Shown in pieces: positions 23,883 to 31,517 of a stretch of DNA of 34,045 nucleotides. Source of the DNA: Nitrososphaerales archaeon. GTDB lineage: Archaea > Thermoproteota > Nitrososphaeria > Conexivisphaerales > UBA164. The stretch is taken from positions 1 through 34,045 of the forward strand of contig JAGDXJ010000022.1 in the NCBI GenBank assembly GCA_023256355.1, written 5' to 3'. The notes beneath the pieces are model-generated. The model was not told the DNA's origin. It searched no databases and saw only the letters and a program-made list of their open reading frames with translations. A program made the position numbers and the translations under genes. Each line of letters starts with the position of its first letter. The stretch's first letter is position 1.

Positions 23883-23885
23883 CAA

Positions 23886-24944
23886 TCATATCCTTAGATC
23901 ATTTACAGTAAGATTTAACCAGGTGTTTGAAGATAACCTTCTGAGCATCTTCTTTTTATCTTCATGATCTGTATCTAAACCTTCTATTACCTCTTGCAGG
24001 TATTTTATTGTAGTTTCATAAATTGCGCGATCAACAGGATAGGGCACACCGTCTTTACCTCCATGAGCGAAGGAAAAAACAGCGGGATCCTTGTACGATG
24101 GTTCCGCTCCGTATATAACTGATGCAGTAAGCGCAAGAGCCCTTACGGCCTTTGCGCCTATACCTTTTGTGAGCAGAATTTCTTCGTAAGTTGAGGGATT
24201 GATTCTGTTAATTATATTCATGAGGCGTTTATCAAAGAACCTTTCAAGGTGCAGGGATTTCACCCCATAAATGTAGCTGTCCAGCCCCCTTCCAGCTGTC
24301 AGCATTTCAAGCGTTGCGTTTCTGTTCTCTTCGGATTCTCTTGATGCGAGATTCAGAACCCTCCTGTTAGGATCGAGCGCAGCTACACCAGAATGAGGAT
24401 CGTTGAGCATATCTTTTTTATCGTCCCCCGTTATGTGGTACCTTCTTGCATATCCTTTTTCTCCGTTAAGCCCCTGCTGTATGACAGTCCAGTCTTTATT
24501 TTCCGAGATAACGAACCAGTGCTGGTATATGGAGTAACCATCCTGTACAGCCACTCCATCAACCTTTGCAGAGAGCCTGCTAAATTTTACATAAGTTTCT
24601 CCGTCAAGGTTGAACGTTTCGCTTATCTTTAAAATTTCTTCAGGAGTTTTTTCCGCAAAACCTTTCCCGCCAGCCACCTTTATACCGATCTCAGTTTTGT
24701 TTAAAGCTTCTTTCAGAGCGGCCATCGTAACAGTTGTAAGGCCGCTGCTGTGCCAGTCAAACCCGAGTACAGAACCGAACGCCTGAAACCAGAAAGGATC
24801 TGATATCTTTTTTAAAAACTCTTCTTTACCCTTGTCATCAACTATTAAGTAAGCTATCTGGCCCGCTAGAACGACCATTTTTTTGTAAAGCCATTCTGGA
24901 GCCCTGCCCCAGTGAAGGGGAAGGTCCGCCGTTCCTTTTATCAC
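23886..24944 (-). CDS. DUF763-family protein
   Basis: The DUF763 family is present in many thermophiles and has no firmly assigned activity. The 352-residue protein shows its conserved blocks: IKGTADLPLHWGRAPEWL at the start, SDPFWFQAFGSVLGFDWHSS, VAGGKGFAEKTPEEI, AVQDGYSIYQHWFV, HSGVAALDPNRRVLNLASRE, and a helix-hairpin-helix-like LLTKGIGAKAVRAL. The many His, Trp and Asp residues suggest a metal or nucleic-acid-related enzyme. I chose GTG at 24944, since it gives the standard IKGTADLPLH start; a TTG at 24977 would add 11 residues. GTTAAATATC is centred about 26 nt upstream of the GTG. Confidence 0.85.
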   Translation of the reverse strand: MIKGTADLPLHWGRAPEWLYKKMVVLAGQIAYLIVDDKGKEEFLKKISDPFWFQAFGSVLGFDWHSSGLTTVTMAALKEALNKTEIGIKVAGGKGFAEKTPEEILKISETFNLDGETYVKFSRLSAKVDGVAVQDGYSIYQHWFVISENKDWTVIQQGLNGEKGYARRYHITGDDKKDMLNDPHSGVAALDPNRRVLNLASRESEENRNATLEMLTAGRGLDSYIYGVKSLHLERFFDKRLMNIINRINPSTYEEILLTKGIGAKAVRALALTASVIYGAEPSYKDPAVFSFAHGGKDGVPYPVDRAIYETTIKYLQEVIEGLDTDHEDKKKMLRRLSSNTWLNLTVNDLRI

Positions 24945-24950
24945 TGTAAC

Positions 24951-24963
24951 TGAGTTAAACTCA
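24951..24963. promoter_or_regulatory. Palindrome at the DUF763 transcription start
   Basis: TGAGTT-A-AACTCA is a perfect inverted repeat lying between the predicted TATA box (centre about 24970) and the GTG start at 24944. It is flanked by two TCACTG copies at 24941 and 24961. If leaderless, the palindrome would cover the transcription start, a usual site for repression. Confidence 0.35.
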
Positions 24964-25045
24964 CTGATATTTAACAATATTTAATCGTTTTTATCGTTGA
25001 GCTGTGTTTATACTGCTTTTCAAATTCAAATGCTTTAAGAAAAAG

Positions 25046-25056
25046 ATTTATTTATC
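25046..25056 (+). promoter_or_regulatory. TATA box of the PUA-domain gene
   Basis: ATTTATTTATC is centred about 27 nt before the TTG at 25078. No Shine-Dalgarno intervenes, supporting a leaderless TTG start. Confidence 0.5.
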
Positions 25057-25077
25057 CATAAGCTAACTTTTTAAAGC

Positions 25078-25551
25078 TTGAATGTACAGTACCTGAGCAA
25101 AAAAGATGCAAAAGAGCTGAGCAAGGCAGCAATAGAAATGGGGTTCGATTTTGAACCAGAAAAAATGATCGTGATAGATAAGGACTCAAAAGTTTTGATA
25201 GGTAACGGTATATTTATACTTACTGAGAACAGGATCCTGCCATTTATAGCAGACAAAAGGGTTGATCTTTTACCGGAAATATCGGTGGATGAAGGGGCTG
25301 TAAAGCACATAATTAACGGCGCATCGGTAATGAGACCTGGAGTAACGAAGATAGATGAAAGAGTGAAGAAGGATGGAATAGTTAAAGTCACATTCGAGAA
25401 ACAGGTTATTTGTATCGGATTTTCTCTCTATGACAGCAGCGAAATGGAAAAACTTGAGAAAGGCGCTGTAGTAAAGAACGTTCACAGAAAGGGCGATAAA
25501 TTCTGGGATACAGTTTCTGAGTATTTAGCTACGCTAAAGCAAAAAAGATGA
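25078..25551 (+). CDS. MCT-1/Tma20-like PUA-domain RNA-binding protein
   Basis: A 157-residue protein with a pre-PUA N-terminal domain (to about residue 75) and a C-terminal PUA domain starting VDEGAVKHIINGASVMRPGV. The closing block (CIGFSLYDSSEMEKLEKGAV, then VVKNVHRKGDKFWD) resembles the C-terminus of eukaryotic MCT-1/Tma20. That protein binds the ribosome and recycles or re-initiates subunits. The archaeal role is likely ribosome or tRNA binding. The start is TTG at 25078; the ATG at 25082 is out of frame. Its 3' end overlaps the convergent PiT gene by 23 nt. Confidence 0.8.
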   Translation: MNVQYLSKKDAKELSKAAIEMGFDFEPEKMIVIDKDSKVLIGNGIFILTENRILPFIADKRVDLLPEISVDEGAVKHIINGASVMRPGVTKIDERVKKDGIVKVTFEKQVICIGFSLYDSSEMEKLEKGAVVKNVHRKGDKFWDTVSEYLATLKQKR

Positions 25552-26470
25552 ACGGCTTTAAAATGATCAGCAACAAATAAACTATTGCGAAACCTAAAAG
25601 AAAAGCCATGACCCAGCTCAAGATAACCCACCTCAGATAATCTGCTTTAAATATCCTTGGCCTTGAGGAAAAACCAACTCCTATAAGACCACCCATGGTC
25701 ACAGTTGTAAGAGAAGCGGGCAACTTAAGATATGTAAGAACAAGAAGTATCGTTGCACCACCCAGTACAGCGCTTATTATGCCTATAGGACCAACTACTA
25801 TAAGATCTTCACCCACAGCTTTCGACATTCCGGCAGCTCTGAAAGCCCCTAAAGAGGCAAAAACCGCGAGCAGAGCGATCTCTGCGTAGGTCAAAGAGTA
25901 AGCGCCAGCTATGAAACCAACGTTGTTGGCTCCAAGAACGAAAGAGGTGTAAAAAACTGTAACCAGTGCCGAAATTCTGATAACGATGCTGAGCGTTGAA
26001 ATGGTTACCTTGAAAAGAAGGCGTCTTAATGCTTTGTAAAGCACAGCTGAAAAAATTAGAGCTATAAAAGGAGAAATTACCCACCATAAAAATAACCAGC
26101 TCACGTTTTCTGATATGTGTTTTACGCCCTCAACAATGAGTATAGCGAGCCAGCCGCCTACCAGAGATTGAGTGATGCTCAGGGGCAGATTGACCAAAGT
26201 AAAGGCATAGAAAAGAAATACCTGGACTACAAGAAGAAGCAAACCATAGGTTGCATACATTGGCCCTAAAGTTTTTGCATAGCTTGCGGTATATTCTCCC
26301 TGCAAAATTGTTCCAAGAAGTATTCCAAGACCCACTGTTATGGCGGCCACGCTGTAGTTAAAACCAGCGCTTCCAGCCAGTCCGCCTTCAAAAACGGCTC
26401 CGTTGTTCAGGCCGAAAAGGTAGATAAGCACGATGAGAAGCACTATATCCAGCAAGCCTATGAGGTTCAT
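25529..26470 (-). CDS. PiT-family inorganic phosphate transporter
   Basis: A 313-residue polytopic membrane protein with two related halves, as in PiT permeases that import phosphate with cations. The repeated signature appears as IYLFGLNNGAVFEGG (about residues 17-31) and FVLGANNVGFIAGAY near the middle. About ten hydrophobic helices are visible. In both repeats the usual GxND Asp is Asn, which may alter ion coupling. The ATG overlaps the DUF47 stop as ATGA, and DUF47-PiT pairs are a known phosphate-uptake arrangement. Phosphate is therefore the most likely substrate. Confidence 0.88.
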   Translation of the reverse strand: MNLIGLLDIVLLIVLIYLFGLNNGAVFEGGLAGSAGFNYSVAAITVGLGILLGTILQGEYTASYAKTLGPMYATYGLLLLVVQVFLFYAFTLVNLPLSITQSLVGGWLAILIVEGVKHISENVSWLFLWWVISPFIALIFSAVLYKALRRLLFKVTISTLSIVIRISALVTVFYTSFVLGANNVGFIAGAYSLTYAEIALLAVFASLGAFRAAGMSKAVGEDLIVVGPIGIISAVLGGATILLVLTYLKLPASLTTVTMGGLIGVGFSSRPRIFKADYLRWVILSWVMAFLLGFAIVYLLLIILKPFIFFALA

Positions 26471-27150
26471 TTATATCCCTTTGCTATAAGCCTTATAATT
26501 ATATCTGAGCTGTCTTCAGCCGAATCGGCTATGTTGTCCATAAGGTTTATAGCTTCTCTTAAAGTTATGATGTCAAGGACGTCAAGGTTCTTTCCCTTGT
26601 TGTGAAGATCTATGAGAGTTTTATCCTTCACAAAGTCAGCTTTTTCCTCCATGGCTTCAACTTCTTTTATTTTGAGTAAAATTTCACGGGGGGGCGATTT
26701 TTTTAACATGGATAATACATTGCCAAATGAATCTACCGTATCTACGATCGCCTGTACAAAATCGTTAAAAAGCGTTTCTTTAAACAGAAAATTAAGGGCC
26801 TGCCTTGATACGTTGTACTCATTGAACATTTTCGCTACATCTTTTGAGTAATCAGCCATAAAGTCCATTCTTTCAAGAAGATCAAGAAAATCGTCCCTTA
26901 TGTAAGAAAAAAAGCTTCCTGATGCTATAGCTTCAGCCAGCTTTTCGTGAATTTCGTCAGCTTCTGTTTCAGTTTTGTTTATTTTATCGTAATAAGCTTG
27001 CAGGTCATCAACGGAACTTACACGCACCATAAAATCTTTAAAAAGCAACACTGTTTCTCTTAATTTTGAATAGTAATTACAAATTCCCTGAAGGAGCTCT
27101 TTTTCACCGCTACCCATGAGGGAAGAGAAAGATACCAAAATGTTCACCAA
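26467..27150 (-). CDS. DUF47 PhoU-like regulator of the phosphate transporter
   Basis: A 227-residue all-helical soluble protein of the DUF47 (PhoU-like) family. Family features are KINKTETEADEIHEKLAEAI with its acidic metal-binding run, FFSYIRDDFLDLLERMDFMA, and the repeat KIKEVEAMEEKADFVKDKTL and INLMDNIADSAEDSSDIII. These proteins bind metals and probably gate or regulate the adjacent PiT permease. It is co-transcribed and coupled to it by a 4-nt overlap. The start is TTG at 27150 or GTG at 27147; TTAATATAG centred near 27176 fits either. Confidence 0.87.
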   Translation of the reverse strand: MVNILVSFSSLMGSGEKELLQGICNYYSKLRETVLLFKDFMVRVSSVDDLQAYYDKINKTETEADEIHEKLAEAIASGSFFSYIRDDFLDLLERMDFMADYSKDVAKMFNEYNVSRQALNFLFKETLFNDFVQAIVDTVDSFGNVLSMLKKSPPREILLKIKEVEAMEEKADFVKDKTLIDLHNKGKNLDVLDIITLREAINLMDNIADSAEDSSDIIIRLIAKGYK

Positions 27151-27195
27151 ACAGAAAAAGAAAACAAAGAACTATATTAACTTATTATTAAAATC

Positions 27196-27753
27196 TCAGT
27201 ACGTCATCAGTCCTTTTTCTTCAAGAATTTCGTGAAGTCTTTCAACCGCTCTGTAGACTTCCTCTTCTTTTTTAGCACCTGTACAGACGAGCTTTCCACT
27301 GGCAAAAAGAAGTATCACTGTCTTGGGATCGTCCATCCTGTATATCAAACCGGGGAACTGCTCTGGCTCATACATAGTGTGTTCAAGAACCTCTGCGGCC
27401 TTTTCAAGGTTTATCTTTCCCCCCAGAGATGCTGATGCCACGATGTTCTGTATCTCAATAATGGGTTCGTTTTTGATGTCTATACCTGCTTTTCTGAGCT
27501 TTTGAACTACTGTTTCAACAGCTTTCCTGGCCTGCGCTTCGCTTTTAGCACCGGTACAGACCATTTTTCCCGAGCTAAATATTAAGGTGGCTGTTTTTGG
27601 AGATTTTAACCTGAATACAAGACCCGGAAACTGTTCCGGATGATATTCGACGTCAGGAAACAGCCTTGTGATTGTAATAAGGTCTATAGACTGATTTACT
27701 GAAGCCGAAGTTACTACATTTTCAATACTTATTGACGCTATAGTTTTAGGCAA
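27196..27753 (-). CDS. tbp: TATA-binding protein TBP
   Basis: TBP binds and bends the promoter TATA box to recruit TFB and RNA polymerase. Two direct repeats of the saddle fold are clear. Repeat 1 has ENVVTSASV, EYHPEQFPGLVFRLKSPKTA and FSSGKMVCTGAKSE. Repeat 2 has QNIVASASLG, MYEPEQFPGLIYRMDDPKTV and FASGKLVCTGAKKE. The length of 185 is normal. The start is TTG at 27753. A TATTTATAT box is centred about 28 nt upstream, and a second TTTTAAATATATAATG box is closer. Confidence 0.97.
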   Translation of the reverse strand: MPKTIASISIENVVTSASVNQSIDLITITRLFPDVEYHPEQFPGLVFRLKSPKTATLIFSSGKMVCTGAKSEAQARKAVETVVQKLRKAGIDIKNEPIIEIQNIVASASLGGKINLEKAAEVLEHTMYEPEQFPGLIYRMDDPKTVILLFASGKLVCTGAKKEEEVYRAVERLHEILEEKGLMTY

Positions 27754-27776
27754 TTCATTATATATTTAAAACCCCT

Positions 27777-27785
27777 GTATATAAA
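27777..27785 (-). promoter_or_regulatory. TATA box of tbp
   Basis: TATTTATAT on the minus strand is centred about 28 nt before the TTG at 27753. A second AT box (27759-27772) lies between it and the start, so there may be two start sites. Confidence 0.45.
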
Positions 27786-27793
27786 TACTTTTT

Positions 27794-27809
27794 AAATAAA
27801 ACAAAAAAT
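27794..27809 (-). terminator. T-rich terminator after tRNA-Ile
   Basis: GATTTTTTGTTTTATT on the minus strand follows the 3' end of tRNA-Ile by about 15 nt. Archaeal RNA polymerase stops at such T-tracts, so this probably ends the psmA-to-tRNA-Ile transcript. Confidence 0.5.
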
Positions 27810-27823
27810 CTTTTTTGGCCAGA

Positions 27824-27898
27824 TGGGCCGGGCCGGATTTGAACCGGCGACCTTTCGGTTATCAGCCGAACGCTCTAACCATGCTGAGCTACCGGCCC
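27824..27898 (-). tRNA. tRNA-Ile (anticodon GAT)
   Basis: The minus strand folds as a cloverleaf. The acceptor is GGGCCGG/CCGGCCC with discriminator A, the D-stem GCTC/GAGC and the anticodon stem TTCGG/CCGAA. The loop CTGATAA gives anticodon GAT. The T-arm is GCCGG-TTCAAAT-CCGGC. It has no intron and no encoded CCA. It begins 1 nt after the prefoldin stop codon on the same strand. Confidence 0.96.
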
Positions 27899-27899
27899 A

Positions 27900-28271
27900 T
27901 CAAGTAGCAACTTGTTGTCCGGTTGAACCTCCTCTTAAAGCTTGCGTCAGTTTGTTCTGTACTTCTTGCAGAGACTGCCTGACCTTTTCCTCCTGCTTGC
28001 TCAGTACGGTCCTCCTTGTGTTTGCGAGCTCTTTCTTTTCCTGAAGCTCTTTTAAAAGGTCCTGTTTGTTGCTCTTTATCATGATACTGCCTGCCACTTT
28101 ATATACCTCTACATCATCTGACTGCTTCTGAAGTTCTTCTAATGCTCTATCGAGTTCAGCTATTTCTAGATCGACCTGCTGTTTCTGTGCTAGCAGCGCC
28201 TGAAGCGTTTGCTGAAGCTGATCATATCTTGCAAGTTCTTCCTGCAACCATGCGGGAACATTTTCGCTCAT
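27900..28271 (-). CDS. pfdB: Prefoldin beta subunit
   Basis: Prefoldin is a hexamer of two alpha and four beta subunits that holds unfolded proteins and hands them to the thermosome. The 123-residue protein has two coiled-coil arms (about residues 8-45 and 76-112). The hairpin DDVEVYKVAGSIMIKSNKQD between them is the beta-subunit core motif. The tail is Gln/Thr-rich. It is the last protein gene of the psmA operon and its TGA is followed at once by tRNA-Ile. Confidence 0.94.
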   Translation of the reverse strand: MSENVPAWLQEELARYDQLQQTLQALLAQKQQVDLEIAELDRALEELQKQSDDVEVYKVAGSIMIKSNKQDLLKELQEKKELANTRRTVLSKQEEKVRQSLQEVQNKLTQALRGGSTGQQVAT

Positions 28272-28272
28272 T

Positions 28273-28479
28273 TTACATTAAGCTATTCACAGACGCATTT
28301 ATAACTCTAAGGGTCGAATTGATAAAAGCGCGGGCATCCCCTATATCATCGCTATCAAAAACAATGATGAGAATATTATCTACAACTTTCGAACCGTCAA
28401 GAGCCTTTTTTAAAGATTCTGCAGTTCTTTTGTCCCCTTTTAACGATATTTTAACGCTGATCTTTTTATTCCTGGACAA
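28273..28479 (-). CDS. pcc1: Pcc1-like KEOPS subunit
   Basis: Pcc1 dimerises in the KEOPS complex that makes the t6A base at position 37 of ANN-reading tRNAs. The protein has the Pcc1 fold pattern: KISVKISLKGDKRTAESLKK, then VVDNILIIVFDSDDIGDARA and FINSTLRVINASVNSL. I set the start at the TTG at 28479, giving 68 residues; the open frame continues upstream inside the L37Ae gene with unrelated sequence. It overlaps L37Ae by 14 nt. A GGAG lies 12 nt before the TTG, rather far. This location next to rpl37ae and pfdB is conserved for pcc1. Confidence 0.75.
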   Translation of the reverse strand: MSRNKKISVKISLKGDKRTAESLKKALDGSKVVDNILIIVFDSDDIGDARAFINSTLRVINASVNSLM

Positions 28480-28660
28480 GATCGTAGGCGTCTCCTGCGA
28501 CCTTATAACCGCATCTTTCGCATACCCATACTCCAATCACTGATCTCCTGAAATGCATAGAACCGCATTTTGGACATGCCCTTTTCTTCTTTAACCTGTT
28601 CCATACTGAAAGATATCTCCTCCTTAAAGTTAAACCATATTTAACACCGAGGTTAGGCAT
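28466..28660 (-). CDS. rpl37ae: Ribosomal protein L37Ae
   Basis: A 64-residue zinc ribosomal protein of the large subunit. The N-terminal basic KYGLTLRRRYLSVWNRLKKK precedes a zinc ribbon with cysteines in ACPKCGSMHF and VCERCGYKVAGDAY. VIGVWVCERCGY matches the family's GIWxCxxCG. The end AGDAYDLVQE replaces the usual AGGAY terminus. It overlaps rrp42 by 8 nt upstream and pcc1 downstream. Confidence 0.93.
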   Translation of the reverse strand: MPNLGVKYGLTLRRRYLSVWNRLKKKRACPKCGSMHFRRSVIGVWVCERCGYKVAGDAYDLVQE

Positions 28661-29471
28661 TTGATATCACTCCCTCCAATACCTTCCTCATCTCCTCAGA
28701 TTTAGACTTTGCTAAATCTATTATGTTTAGGACGTCGTCCACAAGCAGAGCGCCGTTGCCCCCTTTCTGGACCGCACAGATGTTACCGCTCTTATCGTAC
28801 ACTATGGTCAGCCTTGCTTCCATCATGCTTTCTTCTTCCCATGTGGGATCCACAATTATGTAGCTGTCTACCTTGGCAAACGTGGTTGAAACTCCGAGAT
28901 CCTGAACTGGCAGCAGGACCTTTTCTGAACCCTTGACCAGCGTGCCGTTCTGGTTGACCACAGGATAATACTTCGTTGTAAGCAAAGCGACAACTGCTGC
29001 ATAAGATGAAGCGTCAAAAAGGTTTCCGTCCATTCCTATAACGCTTATGTCCACGTAAACTGTGTAAACGTGTTTACCGGGTTCTATGACAAGCTTTGAA
29101 AAGTCGATCATCTTGCTTTCTCTTATACCTCTGTCTACAACCCTCGCAAGCTCTATCGAATCTTCATCCGGAGGACCAGGCTCCTGGTATTCACTCGCTG
29201 TCGGAAGTATTTCCGCATTTACTATCAGGATTCCTTCGTTGGGAGTATCCGGAAAAGGCGTTCCCACGCCTATCTTAACTCCCGCTATCACGTGCGTGTC
29301 TCCAAGCTTTACCATCGCAGAACCTTCCGCCTTCTCTATAACGTTCGGCGTTATTGACAGCGGTCTGTAGTCAAGAAGTCCCCTGTTATCAACCCTCTTT
29401 CCCTGAGCAAGCGATTTCAGTATCTGTTCTTTCCTTACAGCGCTTACAAGAAGTTTCTTGCTTGGCATCAT
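28653..29471 (-). CDS. rrp42: Exosome subunit Rrp42
   Basis: Rrp42 is the non-catalytic RNase PH-fold partner of Rrp41 in the hexameric ring of the archaeal exosome. The 272-residue protein has GKRVDNRGLLDYRPL, EGSAMVKLGDTHVIAGVKIG, ILPTASEYQEPGPPDEDSIE, and FDASSYAAVVALLTTKYYP. It lacks the phosphorolytic residues found in Rrp41, as expected. Its ATG overlaps the Rrp41 stop as ATGA; a second ATG follows at 29468. Confidence 0.96.
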   Translation of the reverse strand: MMPSKKLLVSAVRKEQILKSLAQGKRVDNRGLLDYRPLSITPNVIEKAEGSAMVKLGDTHVIAGVKIGVGTPFPDTPNEGILIVNAEILPTASEYQEPGPPDEDSIELARVVDRGIRESKMIDFSKLVIEPGKHVYTVYVDISVIGMDGNLFDASSYAAVVALLTTKYYPVVNQNGTLVKGSEKVLLPVQDLGVSTTFAKVDSYIIVDPTWEEESMMEARLTIVYDKSGNICAVQKGGNGALLVDDVLNIIDLAKSKSEEMRKVLEGVISNA

Positions 29472-30184
29472 TTTTTGTTTTCACCCTGGGAATACTTTTT
29501 TGCAAGGGCTTCTTTCTGAATTTCTTTTATTTTTTTAGCAGCTTCCATGGCCATCGTCAATCCAGCTTTAAATTCTTCAACAGTCATCTTTCCATCCATC
29601 TGCAGCAACGTTATTTTGTTTTCGTTAAGCATAAAAGCAACAGGCATGTCCGATTCTCCTTCTTTATCTTCTATATCGTTAAGGTCAACCACGAGCGTCC
29701 CGTTAACCTTACCAACGGCGACAGCCTCTACGAGATCTTTCATGGGTATTCCTGCGTCCGCGAGCGCAACAGAAGCCGCAGTTATGCTTGCGCTCCTGCT
29801 TCCGCCATCGCTCTGAAGAACTTCAACAAATATATCTATCATCGTTTTTGGAAAGTTTTCAAGTATAAGTGAGGGTTCCAAAGCATCCCTGATTACCTTC
29901 GATATTTCTATTTCTCTTCTTGAAGGCTGGGGGTTTTTCCTTTCTTCAGTCGAAAAAGGAGACATGTGATACCTGCATCTCAGCGTTGCTTTTTCTATGT
30001 TCATTCCATACCTGTGCGAATCCTTTGGACCGTATATTGCGACTATTATCTTGTTTTTTCCGTGTTCAATATAAGATGAACCTGCCGCATTCTTTATTAT
30101 ACCTACGTCTATCTTCAGAGGACGAAGGTCAGTAGGACCTCTCCCGTCAGTCCTTTTACCGTTAATTATCAGCTGATTTTCCAT
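29468..30184 (-). CDS. rrp41: Exosome catalytic subunit Rrp41
   Basis: Rrp41 is the phosphorolytic subunit that degrades or tails RNA from the 3' end. The 238-residue protein has GKRTDGRGPTDLRPLKIDVG, VAIYGPKDSHRYG, FSTEERKNPQPSRREIEISK, LQSDGGSRSASITAASVALA, and the active-site region SDMPVAF with the catalytic Asp. The length is normal. It overlaps rrp4 by 23 nt at its start and rrp42 by 4 nt at its end. Confidence 0.97.
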   Translation of the reverse strand: MENQLIINGKRTDGRGPTDLRPLKIDVGIIKNAAGSSYIEHGKNKIIVAIYGPKDSHRYGMNIEKATLRCRYHMSPFSTEERKNPQPSRREIEISKVIRDALEPSLILENFPKTMIDIFVEVLQSDGGSRSASITAASVALADAGIPMKDLVEAVAVGKVNGTLVVDLNDIEDKEGESDMPVAFMLNENKITLLQMDGKMTVEEFKAGLTMAMEAAKKIKEIQKEALAKKYSQGENKK

Positions 30185-30833
30185 CTTTATTCAACACCTT
30201 TATTATTTCATTATATAAACCATTTAAATTATACTTCGATTCTATCACGTCTAGGGCTCTTTTAACCATTTCTATCTTCTTTAAATCCCCTTTTACAACA
30301 ACTATACCGTTAGCGCCCAGCCTGAGTTCTGCGCCAGTAAGCTCCTTTATCTTGCTCGGTATTCTGCTGCGGCTTGTGTAAAGGTAATGCGCTTTTGCCG
30401 GAGAAATGTAAAAAATGGCGTCTCCGTCAACTTTCCATTTCTGGTCTGGCTGAAGCACTACATCCTTGCCTCTTTCTATCCTCTGAACCTTTGCAGCTAC
30501 AAGATCGCCCACGTTTACTTTCTTTGAAAGGTCAAACTTTGATGGATCTATCCTTCTCTTAAAGAAAGCGTTTGCCATTATATAGCCGTTAACGTATGAA
30601 TTTATATCGAGAGTGGCTGCAAGCGGCTGAACGTCGGTGACTACACCGATCACAAAATCCCCAACCTTTGGTATGTATGGACCAGATAGCCTGATAACGC
30701 GAACGCGACCTCCACCTATTTCAGCCCTTCCAACAAAAATCGATAAGTATTCTTCGCCTTTTTTAAGCACGTTTGCCCATGACCTAAAATTTCCTTTTGC
30801 TACAACTTCACCGGGAACTACGAGCTTACTCAA
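30162..30833 (-). CDS. rrp4: Exosome cap subunit Rrp4
   Basis: Rrp4 forms a cap over the exosome ring and binds RNA. The 223-residue protein has the N-terminal domain (VVPGEVVAKGNFRSWANVL), an S1 domain (IPKVGDFVIGVVTDVQPLAA and NAFFKRRIDPSKFDLSKKVN), and a KH-type domain with IPSKIKELTGAELRLGANG. A poly-lysine/aspartate tail ends it. The ATG overlaps the SBDS stop by 8 nt. The three exosome genes in a row should keep stoichiometry. Confidence 0.96.
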   Translation of the reverse strand: MSKLVVPGEVVAKGNFRSWANVLKKGEEYLSIFVGRAEIGGGRVRVIRLSGPYIPKVGDFVIGVVTDVQPLAATLDINSYVNGYIMANAFFKRRIDPSKFDLSKKVNVGDLVAAKVQRIERGKDVVLQPDQKWKVDGDAIFYISPAKAHYLYTSRSRIPSKIKELTGAELRLGANGIVVVKGDLKKIEMVKRALDVIESKYNLNGLYNEIIKVLNKDGKSADN

Positions 30834-31515
30834 TTAGCTTTACCAACCCTTCACCATGAGTTAAAGAAGCTATTCTATCAAGAAATGCTGCCTGCGTAGC
30901 AAGAGGTATAGTTATCAAACCGCTCAGGCTCCCATCACTTTCCCAGTTTTCCTGTTTGATTTCTCCGTATTCTTTAAGGACTTTTATAACCTGATATGCG
31001 TACTTTGCCGGTATCTTAAAGCTCAAAGTTATGCTGCCTGTCTTTAAAGCAATGTAAGGTCTTATCTTTTCAACAACGAGTTTAGCCTGTTCTTCAGCTG
31101 GCTTTAAAGGATCGATAGAAATGCCAGCCATGTCCATTGCCTTTTCTATCCTCATTACCGGGTGAGGCAGGTTTGTCTTTGGATCAACGTAGCTTTTTGA
31201 TATTATCGTCATTATCTGTTTCTTTTTATCCTCTATCAGTCTTCTTCTCTGCTCTGTCGTTAAAGGGAGCTCACCTTTTGTGAGTATTTCTTTTTCTATT
31301 TCTCTTATGTCTTCTGTTCCAAAGGCCTTTTTTAATCTGTCCCGTGGAGCTCTTTGCCCTTTAGAAGAATCTGTAAATACTTCATCTATAACGAGAACCT
31401 TATCAATGTCTTTAAGCTTGTTCTGTCTGTAATCAAATGCAGCATCAGCATAAACTACGATTTCAAACTTTTCTGAACCTTTAACGTATTTGATTATTGC
31501 TGTTTTAGATGACAT
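30826..31515 (-). CDS. SBDS / Sdo1 ribosome maturation factor
   Basis: SBDS-family proteins help release the anti-association factor from the large ribosomal subunit. The 229-residue protein has the FYSH-like N-terminal domain (KFEIVVYADAAFDYRQNKLK, then LVIDEVFTDSSKGQRAPRD), a central helical domain (LTTEQRRRLIEDKKKQIMTI) and a ferredoxin-like C-terminal domain (SFKIPAKYAYQVIKVLKEYG). It starts 2 nt after the proteasome gene ends. This psmA-SBDS-rrp4 order is a conserved archaeal arrangement. Confidence 0.95.
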   Translation of the reverse strand: MSSKTAIIKYVKGSEKFEIVVYADAAFDYRQNKLKDIDKVLVIDEVFTDSSKGQRAPRDRLKKAFGTEDIREIEKEILTKGELPLTTEQRRRLIEDKKKQIMTIISKSYVDPKTNLPHPVMRIEKAMDMAGISIDPLKPAEEQAKLVVEKIRPYIALKTGSITLSFKIPAKYAYQVIKVLKEYGEIKQENWESDGSLSGLITIPLATQAAFLDRIASLTHGEGLVKLIE

Positions 31516-31517
31516 TT

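Noticed and set aside
29354-29872. Long plus-strand open frame of 172 codons
   Set aside because: It lies opposite the clearly coding rrp41 and rrp42 genes and has no domain features; it is a shadow of their codon use.
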